Shown: positions 1 through 6,418 of the stretch, one piece after another
How positions within the stretch are numbered: the stretch's first letter is position 1
Layout: every line of letters starts with the position of its first letter
Assembly: GCA_038317685.1 (NCBI GenBank)
Contig: JBBQBQ010000159.1
Coordinates: 1 to 8,279, forward strand
Direction: 5' to 3'
Source of the DNA: JBBQBQ01 sp038317685
Lineage (GTDB): Bacteria; Desulfobacterota; Desulfuromonadia; Desulfuromonadales; DDH964
DNA length: 8,279 nucleotides
Program-made: the position numbers and the translations under genes
The notes under the pieces: generated by a model
The model's database searches: none
The model's input: only the letters and a program-made list of their open reading frames with translations
Told to the model about the DNA's origin: nothing

Positions 1-49
1 AGCACAGCCGGCGGCAAAAGAAAACCGCTTCCCCGGTCCGGTGCCGGCC

Positions 50-78
50 TTGATTTACCGTGCCCCGGCGCCTAGAAT
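50..78 (+). promoter_or_regulatory. sigma70-type promoter of the cation exporter gene
   Basis: A -35 box TTGATT (50-55) and a -10 box TAGAAT (73-78) are separated by exactly 17 nt. Transcription would start near 85. This places the nominal GTG start at 60 inside the promoter and supports the TTG start at 117. Pattern match only, not tested. Confidence 0.6.
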
Positions 79-116
79 GGGGGCAGACACCCCGTGCCGC
101 CGAAAGGGCTCCCGGA

Positions 117-1082
117 TTGACCGATTCCGTCCACTTCGATCGCAGTCTCACCCGCGGTTTCCGCTTTGCCATCGCCCTGACCGCCGTCACCCTGGTGGCC
201 GAGGTCGTCGGCGGTTTCTGGACCAACTCCCTGGCCCTTCTTTCGGACGCTGCCCACGTCTTCATGGATCTCTTCGCCCTGATCCTTTCCTGGGGAGCGA
301 TCCTTCTGGCCAACCAGCCGGCCAGCGATCGGCGCACCTATGGCTGGCACCGGGCGGAGATTTTCGCCTCCCTGATCAATGGCGCCACTCTGGTGGTGAT
401 CGCCGTTGGCATCCTCTATGAAGCCTGGGGGCGTTTCCAGCACCCGGAAACGGTGAAGAGCAAGGAGATGTTCATCATCGCCGTCATCGGCCTGGTGATG
501 AATCTGGTCGCCGCCACCCAGCTCCATGCCCATGCGGACCACGACCTCAATGTGCGCAGCGCCTTTCTCCATGTCATCGGCGACGCCATCGCCTCGGTTG
601 GAGTCATCGCCGGCGGGCTGGTCATGCTCTTCACCCGCTGGTACGTCATCGACGCCTTGATTTCAGCTGGCATCGCCCTGATCATTGGCTGGGGATCGAT
701 TCGCCTGCTGCGGGAAGCGGGGCACATCCTGCTGGAGGGGGTCCCCGCCCATGTCGATGTGGACGAAGTGGTCACCAAGCTGCGGGCGGTGGCCGGGGTC
801 AACGACGTTCATCACCTCCACGTCTGGTCGATCTGCTCCCACATCTCGGCCCTCTCCGCGCACATCGACATCGAGCCTGGCTACCGGCTGCGGCAAGGGG
901 AGATCATCGGCACCATCGAGCAGATGCTGGAGCACGATTACCACATCACCCATTCGACCCTGCAAGGAGAATGCTCCCGCTGCGTGACCGGCCCGGTCAT
1001 CCAGCAACTGCGCCATCGGCCCCGCCCGGAGCCGTCCTGCGGTCATGATCACGGCCATGACCATGACGACCATCACCATTGA
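117..1082 (+). CDS. czcD: CzcD-type cation diffusion facilitator (Zn/Cd/Co efflux)
   Basis: Cytoplasmic-membrane antiporter that exports divalent cations, probably Zn2+ and related metals, in exchange for protons. Six hydrophobic segments are followed by a cytoplasmic metallochaperone-like domain. Counting from the TTG at 117 (321 aa), helix 2 carries SDAAHVFMD (D44, H47, D51) and helix 5 carries HVIGD (H152, D156): the two HxxxD pairs of the Zn-selective four-ligand site. The C-terminal domain has VHHLHVWSICSHISALSAH, typical of CzcD proteins. The last 14 residues, rich in His and Asp (CGHDHGHDHDDHHH), are a likely metal-binding tail; many relatives carry their His-rich stretch at the N-terminus or in a loop instead. 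The reading frame is open back to a GTG at 60, but a promoter covers that codon, while GAAAGGG (102-108) sits 8 nt before the TTG at 117. Family assignment is secure; the exact metal and the start are inferred. Confidence 0.93.
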   Translation: MTDSVHFDRSLTRGFRFAIALTAVTLVAEVVGGFWTNSLALLSDAAHVFMDLFALILSWGAILLANQPASDRRTYGWHRAEIFASLINGATLVVIAVGILYEAWGRFQHPETVKSKEMFIIAVIGLVMNLVAATQLHAHADHDLNVRSAFLHVIGDAIASVGVIAGGLVMLFTRWYVIDALISAGIALIIGWGSIRLLREAGHILLEGVPAHVDVDEVVTKLRAVAGVNDVHHLHVWSICSHISALSAHIDIEPGYRLRQGEIIGTIEQMLEHDYHITHSTLQGECSRCVTGPVIQQLRHRPRPEPSCGHDHGHDHDDHHH

Positions 1083-1112
1083 GGGGCACCGCCCCCGGAA
1101 CGATCTTTCGCC

Positions 1113-1541
1113 ATGAAACGTTTTTTGAGTCTGCTCCTCTGGACCGCAGTCTTCTGCGGACTCCTCCTTGCCCTCGACCAGGCGCTGCTGCGGCTGCCGC
1201 TGCAGCGGCCGGAGCCGCTGGCGGCGGTTCGCGACTTCTACGTCGATTTTCGCGAACGCCTGCTGCACCTTTCCTTCAAGCCGGTCCCGACCAAGGCCCC
1301 GCCGGCGGTTAGGCGCAATGAAGCGCCGGAACCTTCCGGGCACCCCGCCTCCACCCCGCCGGGCTCCCGTCCCGCGGCGGCACTTCCGGCGGCGGAGCCA
1401 AAAGGGTCGGACCGGCCCCACCCGACCCCGCCGCCGATGCGCTACGTCTATGTCGACAGCGCCGGCACCCTGCAGTTCGCCGACCGGCTCGAAGCTGTTC
1501 CGCCGGCCTTTCGCAAGGCCGCCCGCCCTCTGGAGCCCTGA
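1113..1541 (+). CDS. small membrane-anchored proline-rich protein with DUF4124-like C-terminus
   Basis: Unknown function, 142 aa. Residues 4-21 form a hydrophobic segment after MKR, which reads as a signal peptide or N-terminal anchor. Residues 55-108 are a low-complexity Pro/Ala-rich linker with no expected fold. The C-terminus (110-135) contains RYVYVDSAGTLQFADR followed by VPPAF, which resembles the short DUF4124 pattern (Y-x-W/Y-x-D-x-x-G-x-x-x-F-x-D) of envelope proteins. It would therefore sit in the periplasm, tethered to the inner membrane. It begins 30 nt after the cation exporter stop with no terminator between, so co-transcription is likely, but a role in metal handling is only a guess. 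The ribosome binding site is weak (GGAA at 1097-1100, 12 nt from the ATG). The signal-like N-terminus and domain-like C-terminus in one frame support a real gene. Confidence 0.7.
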   Translation: MKRFLSLLLWTAVFCGLLLALDQALLRLPLQRPEPLAAVRDFYVDFRERLLHLSFKPVPTKAPPAVRRNEAPEPSGHPASTPPGSRPAAALPAAEPKGSDRPHPTPPPMRYVYVDSAGTLQFADRLEAVPPAFRKAARPLEP

Positions 1542-1601
1542 TTCCAAAAAGTACCGTCTCCCGCAACGAGGCAATGACCGCAGCGAAGTCAAGGTCCGGT
1601 A

Positions 1602-1630
1602 GGCCTTTGGCACAGGCCCGTTTGAATCTT
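1602..1630 (+). terminator. weak candidate terminator for the exporter operon
   Basis: GGCCT (1602-1606) pairs with AGGCC (1614-1618) around a 7-nt loop, followed by CGTTTGAATCTT. The stem is only 5 bp and the T-run is interrupted. It is the best + strand candidate I see after the small gene, in a 254-nt gap that otherwise holds only G-rich sequence and, on the - strand, a T-rich run at 1695-1705 after GC-rich sequence that may end the chemoreceptor transcript. Confidence 0.25.
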
Positions 1631-1795
1631 GGCGGGCGCTCTCTCCCCACGGAATAGAGGGGGTATTCGTGGCGGGGGGGCGGAGTGAGGGGGCAAATAA
1701 AAAACAGTTGGCGGCGCGGCGGCCAGGAGGTGTGGCGGGGGAGACGGCGGCCGGCCCGCTGCGAGCCGACGCCAAAGGAGGGCGAGGAGCAAAAA

Positions 1796-3493
1796 TCAGC
1801 GCTTGAGGGTGCTGCCCTGGTCCTCGAAATGCTGCGCCAGTTCCCGTAACTGGGTGGTGAGTTTTTCCATGGCGGAGATTTCCGCCATGATGCTGGCGAT
1901 TTTTTCCGAATTGCTGCGCAGGCGCTGCTCGGAGGTCCCGAAGTGGCTGAAGATCCGCTGGGCAATGGCGGACTGGAAGCGGATCGACTCGTTCACCGAC
2001 TGAATCTGCCCTTCGCGTTCTGCCAACCCCTGGTCGAAAGCCCGCGTAGCCCGCACTTGTTCGTCCATGCCGCGGGTCACCTGATCGCCGGCCGACTTCA
2101 TCTGGGTGATTCCACCCTGGATGCGGTCGACGGCGATCTGCTGTTCGTGAATGGCGCGGGCGATCGCTTTGACCGAGCGCAGGCTCTGCCCTGCGCCTTC
2201 CAGCAGACCCCGGGCACGCTGTTCCTGGTCGCCGGTCAGTTCGGCGATCTCGTTGGAAGAGCCTGCGGCCTGCCCGGCGCTGGCGACGATCTTTTGCAGG
2301 GCATCCCCGGTGGAGCGGGAGAGTTGCCGCCCTTTGATGATCCGTTTGCCGGTTGCCTCGACGGCCTCCGTCACCTCGCGAGTGTCGCCGCCGATGGCTT
2401 TGACGATGCGCTGGATGTCCTGGGCGCTGGCCGTGGTGCGATCGGCAAGGTCTCGAATCTCTTCGGCGACGACCGAAAACCCTTTCCCCTCCTCACCGGC
2501 CTGGGCGGCAATAATCGCGGCGTTGAAGGCGAGGAGTTCGGTGTCGGAGACCAGTTCGCGGATGACCTCGATGATCTTTGACACCTCGCGGGTCTGGTGC
2601 GACAAGCGCTGCATCGCCTCCGTCGCCTTGCGGCTTTCGTCCTCGATGCGGGCCATTTCCTCCATCGACGCCTGAACCACCTGCAGACCGCTGTCGGCAT
2701 CCTGGCGGACCGCCGCGGCGGCCTGGGCACTGGAGGTCGCTCCGCTGCGGATTCGGGAGAAGGCTTCGCCGATGGCGTCGAGGTCGCGCACCGTCCCCTC
2801 GACGCTGCGGGTGATCTGCTCGGCCTGGCCGGCCGCCTCGCGAATGCTCGATGCCATCTGATCGGCGCTGGTGGAGGTTTCCAGGAACTGTGCGTTGGAG
2901 TGTTCCATGGCCCCGGCCATCTCTTCCAGAGAGGCGGAGAGTTCCCGGGAGATGGCCGCCTCGTTCTGGGTGCGGTCGGCCAGGGTCTCCATCTGATGGG
3001 CGATCCCCCGCTGCTTTTCCTCCATCGACTCGACATCCTGACAGGTCTTCTGGGCCGCGGTAATGCCGTCCCTGGCCCGTTCGGAGAGATAGGTGCTGGA
3101 GCTGGCCAGGGTCCGGTAATGGGGGACAAAGGTGTCGATCGTCTGCAGCAGGGTTTTGACGAAATCCTCGACCTGAGCCACAGACTGCTGAACCGCCTGG
3201 TGGAGGCCTTCGACCGTTTCCCCGGTGGTGCTGACCGGGCCGGTCAGCGGGCGTAGCAGCTCGAGTTGCTGCCGAAGCTGGTTCTTGAGGGTCACCCGCA
3301 CCATGAGGAAGAGACAGGCGCCGACGGCAAAGCCCATCGCCATGCTGCAGGCGATAAAGGGGAGGGTGCGGGCGGCCGGGCCGATAATCGCCGAGGCGAT
3401 AAAAGGGAAGATTCCGCCGGCGGCGAGGCCGGTGAGGTGGGTGAAGACGAAGACCTTGCGCAGGTACGGTATTTTGCTGACTGGATCGGCCAT
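1796..3493 (-). CDS. methyl-accepting chemotaxis protein without a periplasmic sensor domain
   Basis: Chemoreceptor, 565 aa, feeding CheA/CheW signalling. Residues 12-36 and 43-65 are two hydrophobic helices with only a few residues between them, so there is no periplasmic ligand domain; I see no clear HAMP or PAS domain either. From about 95 to the end it is helical coiled coil. The hairpin tip lies at about 306-352 and keeps LLAFNAA, AGEEGKGF and VVAEEI. Tip residues that are conserved in classical receptors differ: Ile328 replaces the Glu of EAARAGE, Gln331 replaces its Arg, and SDTE replaces FQTN. There is no CheR-tethering pentapeptide; the protein ends TLKR. The ATG at 3493 is preferred because AAGGG lies 7 nt upstream (3501-3505) and the membrane helices follow at once; the frame is open to 3592 but that extension crosses the promoter. 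It may sense membrane or cytoplasmic state, or work with another receptor (inference). Confidence 0.92.
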   Translation of the reverse strand: MADPVSKIPYLRKVFVFTHLTGLAAGGIFPFIASAIIGPAARTLPFIACSMAMGFAVGACLFLMVRVTLKNQLRQQLELLRPLTGPVSTTGETVEGLHQAVQQSVAQVEDFVKTLLQTIDTFVPHYRTLASSSTYLSERARDGITAAQKTCQDVESMEEKQRGIAHQMETLADRTQNEAAISRELSASLEEMAGAMEHSNAQFLETSTSADQMASSIREAAGQAEQITRSVEGTVRDLDAIGEAFSRIRSGATSSAQAAAAVRQDADSGLQVVQASMEEMARIEDESRKATEAMQRLSHQTREVSKIIEVIRELVSDTELLAFNAAIIAAQAGEEGKGFSVVAEEIRDLADRTTASAQDIQRIVKAIGGDTREVTEAVEATGKRIIKGRQLSRSTGDALQKIVASAGQAAGSSNEIAELTGDQEQRARGLLEGAGQSLRSVKAIARAIHEQQIAVDRIQGGITQMKSAGDQVTRGMDEQVRATRAFDQGLAEREGQIQSVNESIRFQSAIAQRIFSHFGTSEQRLRSNSEKIASIMAEISAMEKLTTQLRELAQHFEDQGSTLKR

Positions 3494-3547
3494 GTTGGAG
3501 CCCTTGCATGGAGAGTTGGCGGCGTCGCTTATTGATGGACAATCCGT

Positions 3548-3576
3548 ACCATAGATTAGATTTTCTGGGGGTGCAA
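3548..3576 (-). promoter_or_regulatory. candidate sigma70 promoter of the chemoreceptor gene
   Basis: Read on the - strand: TTGCAC (3576-3571), 17 nt, then TATGGT (3553-3548). The start site would be near 3541, giving a leader of about 50 nt. The -35 match is moderate. I also checked for sigma54 GG/GC spacing and it does not fit. Confidence 0.4.
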
Positions 3577-3612
3577 GAGTGAAAACCGCCATTCCCTTGG
3601 GTCGGGACCCTG

Positions 3613-3621
3613 TGCTAGAGT
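3613..3621 (+). promoter_or_regulatory. extended -10 element in front of the TatD operon
   Basis: TGCTAGAGT is an extended -10 (TGn + TAGAGT) with no good -35 at the usual distance. Transcription would start about 7 nt downstream, at or next to the A of the ATG at 3628. Together with the missing Shine-Dalgarno sequence this suggests a leaderless or nearly leaderless mRNA. Confidence 0.4.
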
Positions 3622-3627
3622 CACGCC

Positions 3628-4419
3628 ATGGCGGAGCCCGCGGTTTTTCTCTTCGATACCCACGTGCACCTCGACCTCCTCCCAGGTCCTACCCCTTCGG
3701 CTTTGCAGGTGGACGAGGCCCGCCAGGCGGGGGTCCGCGGCTTCGTCGTTCCCGGGGTCGCAGCGGCCGGATGGGAACCGCTCCTCGATATCGTCCACGG
3801 CATCCCCGGAGCCTGGGCGGCGTTGGGCCTTCATCCTTTGGAGGCGACGGCCTGGAGGCCTGCCCTCGGCCGGCGGCTGGAGGAGTTGCTCGCCGACCCG
3901 AGGGTGGTGGCGGTGGGGGAGGTCGGCCTCGACGGCAGTGCCGGGGCGCCTGCACCGGCTCTTCAGGAGGCCGCCTTTCGGGAACAGGTGCAGTTGGCGG
4001 TGGCCGCCGGCAAGCCGTTGCTGATCCATTGCCGGCAAGCTACGGCACGCACCCTTGAGATTCTGACGGCTGAGCATGCCCAACGGGTCGGCGGCATCTT
4101 CCACGCTTTCTCCGGAAGCCTTGAAACCGCTCGGGAGGCGCTGCGCCTGGGTTTCTCCTGCGGTTTCGGCGGCCCCCTCACCTACCCCGGGGCCCGGCGC
4201 GCGGTGGCGGTCCTGCAAGATCTGCCGGCTGGGGCGATCGTCCTCGAAACCGATGCTCCCGATCTGGCGCCTTCTCCCTGGCGAGGCCAACCCAACCGCC
4301 CCGTCTGGCTCCTGACCATCGCCGAGCAGGTGGCGCGGCTGCGGGGGTGGAGTCTGGAGGAGACGGCACGGTTGACCACCGCCAATGCCCGGCGCATCTT
4401 TAAACTCCAGAGTGGGTGA
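3628..4419 (+). CDS. tatD: TatD-family metal-dependent hydrolase (DNase)
   Basis: Amidohydrolase-fold enzyme of 263 aa, the usual TatD/YcfH length. Members are cytoplasmic divalent-metal-dependent nucleases, linked to 3'-5' DNA or RNA trimming and quality control; the true substrate of this copy is not known. The metal-ligand motifs appear in family order: DTHVHLD (H12, H14), AVGEVGLD (E98), LLIHCR (H134), GIFHAFSG (H159) and ETDAP (D209). The usual catalytic set is therefore complete. The start is fixed by an in-frame TAG at 3616-3618 and by the need for DTHVHLD near the N-terminus, yet AGAGTCACGCC before the ATG is not a Shine-Dalgarno site. It is the first gene of a three-gene operon; the next gene begins 6 nt after its stop. 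Whether it is E. coli TatD, YcfH or YjjV orthologue cannot be decided from sequence reading. Confidence 0.92.
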   Translation: MAEPAVFLFDTHVHLDLLPGPTPSALQVDEARQAGVRGFVVPGVAAAGWEPLLDIVHGIPGAWAALGLHPLEATAWRPALGRRLEELLADPRVVAVGEVGLDGSAGAPAPALQEAAFREQVQLAVAAGKPLLIHCRQATARTLEILTAEHAQRVGGIFHAFSGSLETAREALRLGFSCGFGGPLTYPGARRAVAVLQDLPAGAIVLETDAPDLAPSPWRGQPNRPVWLLTIAEQVARLRGWSLEETARLTTANARRIFKLQSG

Positions 4420-4425
4420 GAATAA

Positions 4426-5202
4426 ATGGAACAGGGACGGTTTGCGCGGCTGGAATTACTGGTTGGCGCCGCCGGCATGGAGCGGTTGGCGGCAGCTTCG
4501 GTTGCGGTCTTCGGCATCGGCGGGGTCGGCAGCTACGCCGTCGAGGCGTTGGCCCGGGCCGGGGTCGGACGCCTGACCCTGGTCGACTTCGACGAGATCT
4601 GCCTGACCAACGTCAACCGTCAGATCCACGCCCTTGACGGCAGCATCGGCCGCCCCAAGGTCCAAGTCATGGCGGAGCGCTGCCGGGCCATCAACCCGCG
4701 TCTTGCGGTGGAACCGATCAAGGACTTCTTCGGCGTCGACAATGCCCCCCTCTTCCTCGACCGGGGCTACGACTTCGTCCTCGACTGCATCGACCACATC
4801 ACCGCCAAGCTGCATCTGATCGAGTCCTGCAAGGAGCGAGGCCTCCCGATCATCGCCTCCATGGGGGCGGCCAACAAGCTCGATCCGACCAAGATCGCCG
4901 TTGCCGACCTGTTTCACACCCAGAAGTGCCGCCTGGCACGGATCATCCGCAAGGAACTGCGCCGCCGCGGGATCCGTTCGGGGGTTCCGGTCGTCTACTC
5001 CACGGAGGAGTTTCGTCCCCTTCTATCGGAACAGCCCGGCTGCGGGACCGAATGTATCTGTCCCAACCGTGAAGAACAGCGCTGGAGCTGCCGGGACCGG
5101 CGAGTGATCCTGGGGAGTTCCTCTTACATTCCACCCCTCTTCGGCCTGACCATGGCCGGTGAGGTGATCCGCTCGCTTCTGGCCGAAGGAGTTCCGGCAT
5201 GA
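4426..5202 (+). CDS. tcdA: tRNA threonylcarbamoyladenosine dehydratase (TcdA/CsdL, E1-like)
   Basis: ThiF/MoeB-type ATP-dependent enzyme, 258 aa, that cyclises t6A at position 37 of ANN-decoding tRNAs to ct6A. The nucleotide-binding loop GIGGVGS is at residues 30-36, followed by LVDFDEICLTNVNRQ (D54, D56, N62, R65), the adenylation-site signature, then DCIDHITAK (120-128) and SMGAANKLDPT (145-155), the phrase that marks TcdA among E1-like proteins. Four Cys (206, 210, 212, 222) near residues 205-222 could form a structural metal site, and Cys-containing CPN in this region is seen in other TcdA proteins. GGGTGAG ahead of the ATG, overlapping the TatD stop, is a fair ribosome binding site. The position inside the TatD-TauE operon suggests translational coupling. 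In E. coli the partner system is CsdA-CsdE; neither is visible here. Confidence 0.92.
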   Translation: MEQGRFARLELLVGAAGMERLAAASVAVFGIGGVGSYAVEALARAGVGRLTLVDFDEICLTNVNRQIHALDGSIGRPKVQVMAERCRAINPRLAVEPIKDFFGVDNAPLFLDRGYDFVLDCIDHITAKLHLIESCKERGLPIIASMGAANKLDPTKIAVADLFHTQKCRLARIIRKELRRRGIRSGVPVVYSTEEFRPLLSEQPGCGTECICPNREEQRWSCRDRRVILGSSSYIPPLFGLTMAGEVIRSLLAEGVPA

Positions 5203-5951
5203 ACGTCGCCCCCCTGCATTTGCTGGCACTGCTCCTGGTCGGCTTCGTCTCGGGTTTCCTCAACATCCTGGCCGGCGGCGGCTCCCTCCTGACCTTGCCT
5301 TTGCTAATCTTTCTCGGTCTGCCGGCGACGATCGCCAACGCCACCAACCGGGTCGGGGTCCTCTGCCAGAACGTCTTTGCCGTCGTCTCCTTCCGTCGTC
5401 AGCGGGTCCTGCCGCTGCGCCTCGCCCTTTTCTGTTCGGCACCTGCCATCGTCGGCAGCTATATCGGGGCGCGTTGGGCGGTCGACATCGACGAACGCCT
5501 CTTCCAGCGGCTCCTCGCCGTGATCATGGTCGGCATTTTGATCTACACCCTGGTCGATCCGATGAAGAACCGCCAGGTCGGCGAACTGAAGATCACCTGG
5601 CTGCGGGGAGCGGTGTTGGTCGGGTCGTTCTTTTTGATCGGTATCTACGGCGGCTTCATCCAGGCCGGGGTCGGCTTTCTGATCATTTCGGCGCTGATGC
5701 TCCACGGAATCGACCTGGTGCGCACCAATGCCGTCAAGATTTTGGTCGTCCTGATCTTCACTATCCCGGCGCTGGCGGTCTTTGTGGCCCACGGTCAGGT
5801 GAACTGGCCCTTGGGTCTGGCCCTGGCTGTCGGTAATTCGACGGGGGGGTGGGTCGCCTCCCGTCTGGCGGTCAAAAAAGGCCACGACTGGATCAAAAAG
5901 TTTGTGGCCCTGACGGTCTTCGCCTTTGCCCTCAAGCTGCTTTTCAGCTAG
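5199..5951 (+). CDS. TauE/SafE (DUF81) family membrane permease
   Basis: Inner-membrane protein of 250 aa with about eight hydrophobic segments, of the family implicated in export of sulfite, sulfoacetate and other organosulfur anions. The family's internal duplication is visible: AGGGSLLTLPLLIFLGLP then ANATNRVGVL (25-55) in the first half, and YGGFIQAGVGFLIISALM then VRTNAVKIL (150-182) in the second. Its ATG overlaps the TcdA stop (ATGA), and AAGGAG (5186-5191) lies 7 nt upstream, so it is translationally coupled to tcdA. Family membership is clear; the substrate is not, and I give no gene symbol because many members have unrelated or unknown cargo. The gene seems to end the operon: a short hairpin follows and the next gene is convergent. 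Confidence 0.9.
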   Translation: MNVAPLHLLALLLVGFVSGFLNILAGGGSLLTLPLLIFLGLPATIANATNRVGVLCQNVFAVVSFRRQRVLPLRLALFCSAPAIVGSYIGARWAVDIDERLFQRLLAVIMVGILIYTLVDPMKNRQVGELKITWLRGAVLVGSFFLIGIYGGFIQAGVGFLIISALMLHGIDLVRTNAVKILVVLIFTIPALAVFVAHGQVNWPLGLALAVGNSTGGWVASRLAVKKGHDWIKKFVALTVFAFALKLLFS

Positions 5952-5970
5952 ATCGTCAAGGGCTTGGCTC

Positions 5971-5989
5971 TTCCCGGGGCCACCGGGAA
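5971..5989. terminator. hairpin just after the TauE-family gene
   Basis: TTCCCGG (5971-5977) pairs with CCGGGAA (5983-5989) around GGCCA. No T-run follows on the + strand, so intrinsic termination of the TauE transcript here would be inefficient; it may act as a 3'-end stabiliser. It shares the A-run that serves the opposite-strand terminator. Confidence 0.3.
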
Positions 5990-6020
5990 AAAAGAACGGG
6001 CAGCCGATCGGCTACCCGTT
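5988..6020 (-). terminator. intrinsic terminator of the zinc-ribbon mini-gene
   Basis: On the - strand AACGGG...CCCGTT (6020-5995) encloses a second perfect stem, AGCC-GATC-GGCT, with one mismatched pair between the two stems. It is followed by C and six T (5993-5988). It lies 28 nt after the mini-gene stop codon. The T-run is on the - strand only, which assigns it to that gene rather than to the TauE operon. Confidence 0.7.
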
Positions 6021-6048
6021 AAATTTCCCTCGAATCCCTCAACGTTTT

Positions 6049-6129
6049 TCAGGGACGCTTCCTGCTGCCGGCCAGGCACTGCTGACAGCGCGCCGAGTAA
6101 GCCTTGCCGCACACCTTGCACTTCACCAT
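6049..6129 (-). CDS. 26-aa zinc-ribbon microprotein
   Basis: A tiny gene encoding MVKCKVCGKAYSARCQQC followed by LAGSRKRP. Two CxxC pairs (C4/C7 and C15/C18) separated by seven residues form a minimal zinc ribbon or zinc knuckle; seven of the 26 residues are Lys or Arg, so it is strongly basic, which would suit nucleic-acid or acidic-protein binding. Evidence that it is expressed is stronger than for most ORFs of this size: GGGAGG lies 6 nt before the ATG, a TTGCCA-17-TACTAT promoter lies upstream (6220-6192), and a hairpin with a T6 tail begins 28 nt after the stop. It is a monocistronic unit convergent to the TauE operon. Function is unknown; it could be a zinc-binding regulator, a ribosome-associated peptide, or a metal buffer. 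I do not recognise a named family. Confidence 0.72.
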   Translation of the reverse strand: MVKCKVCGKAYSARCQQCLAGSRKRP

Positions 6130-6191
6130 GACCGCCTCCCTTTCATGCCCCGCATCTGGTAGCCAAACCCAAATCCAACACCATGGATTGT

Positions 6192-6220
6192 ATAGTAGTG
6201 GTGTCCCTGCTCCCTGGCAA
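6192..6220 (-). promoter_or_regulatory. candidate sigma70 promoter of the zinc-ribbon mini-gene
   Basis: On the - strand TTGCCA (6220-6215, five of six consensus positions), 17 nt, then TACTAT (6197-6192, four of six). The start site would be near 6185, giving a leader of about 55 nt before the ATG at 6129. Confidence 0.45.
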
Positions 6221-6242
6221 GAGAAATTTTAATCTCCTCCCG

Positions 6243-6338
6243 CGGGGAGACGGCCGGCTGGTCCCCCTCACCAGCATCGCCACCCTGCGCGATACGATGG
6301 TGGCGCGCGCCCTGAACCGCTTCCAGTAGCTCAACGGC
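6243..6338 (+). pseudogene. relic of an RND-family efflux pump inner-membrane subunit
   Basis: In one frame the sequence reads RGDGRLVPLTSIATLRD, then TMVARALNRFQ, a TAG stop at 6327-6329, then LNG. This matches the periplasmic stretch of RND pumps that in AcrB reads ADGQMVPFSAF...ERYNG, at roughly residues 800-840 of a 1,040-aa protein. An intact relative would have Gln where the TAG stands (NRFQQLN), one C-to-T change away. Neither flank continues the RND sequence and there is no suitable start, so only about 30 codons survive. It overlaps nothing else except the upstream edge of the mini-gene promoter region. It may be debris from an earlier insertion or deletion. The similarity is short and recalled, not computed. 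Confidence 0.45.
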
Positions 6339-6390
6339 TTATTTTTTCTGATTAATATTGGGCTACCCCATCTGCCTGCAAACCTCAACC

Positions 6391-6418
6391 TTGACAATAA
6401 GGGTTTCTCGGATAGGTT
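6391..6418 (+). promoter_or_regulatory. candidate distal promoter for the CARDB-like genes
   Basis: A perfect TTGACA (6391-6396) is followed after 16 nt by a weak -10, TAGGTT (6413-6418). If used, the mRNA leader before the ATG at 6606 would be about 180 nt long. Confidence 0.35.

Noticed and set aside
663..1775. A long 370-codon - strand ORF opposite the cation exporter and its neighbour
   Set aside because: A shadow of high-GC coding DNA: low-complexity Arg/Gly/Pro content and the opposite strand has clear domain evidence.
2493..3542. Long alternative-frame ORF inside the chemoreceptor gene
   Set aside because: Same strand, different frame; composition is Arg/Gly/Pro-rich and the chemoreceptor frame carries the conserved domain.
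3560..3595. Possible sigma54 promoter for the chemoreceptor (TGGCGG...TTGCA)
   Set aside because: The GG-to-GC gap is 14 nt instead of 10, so the spacing is wrong.
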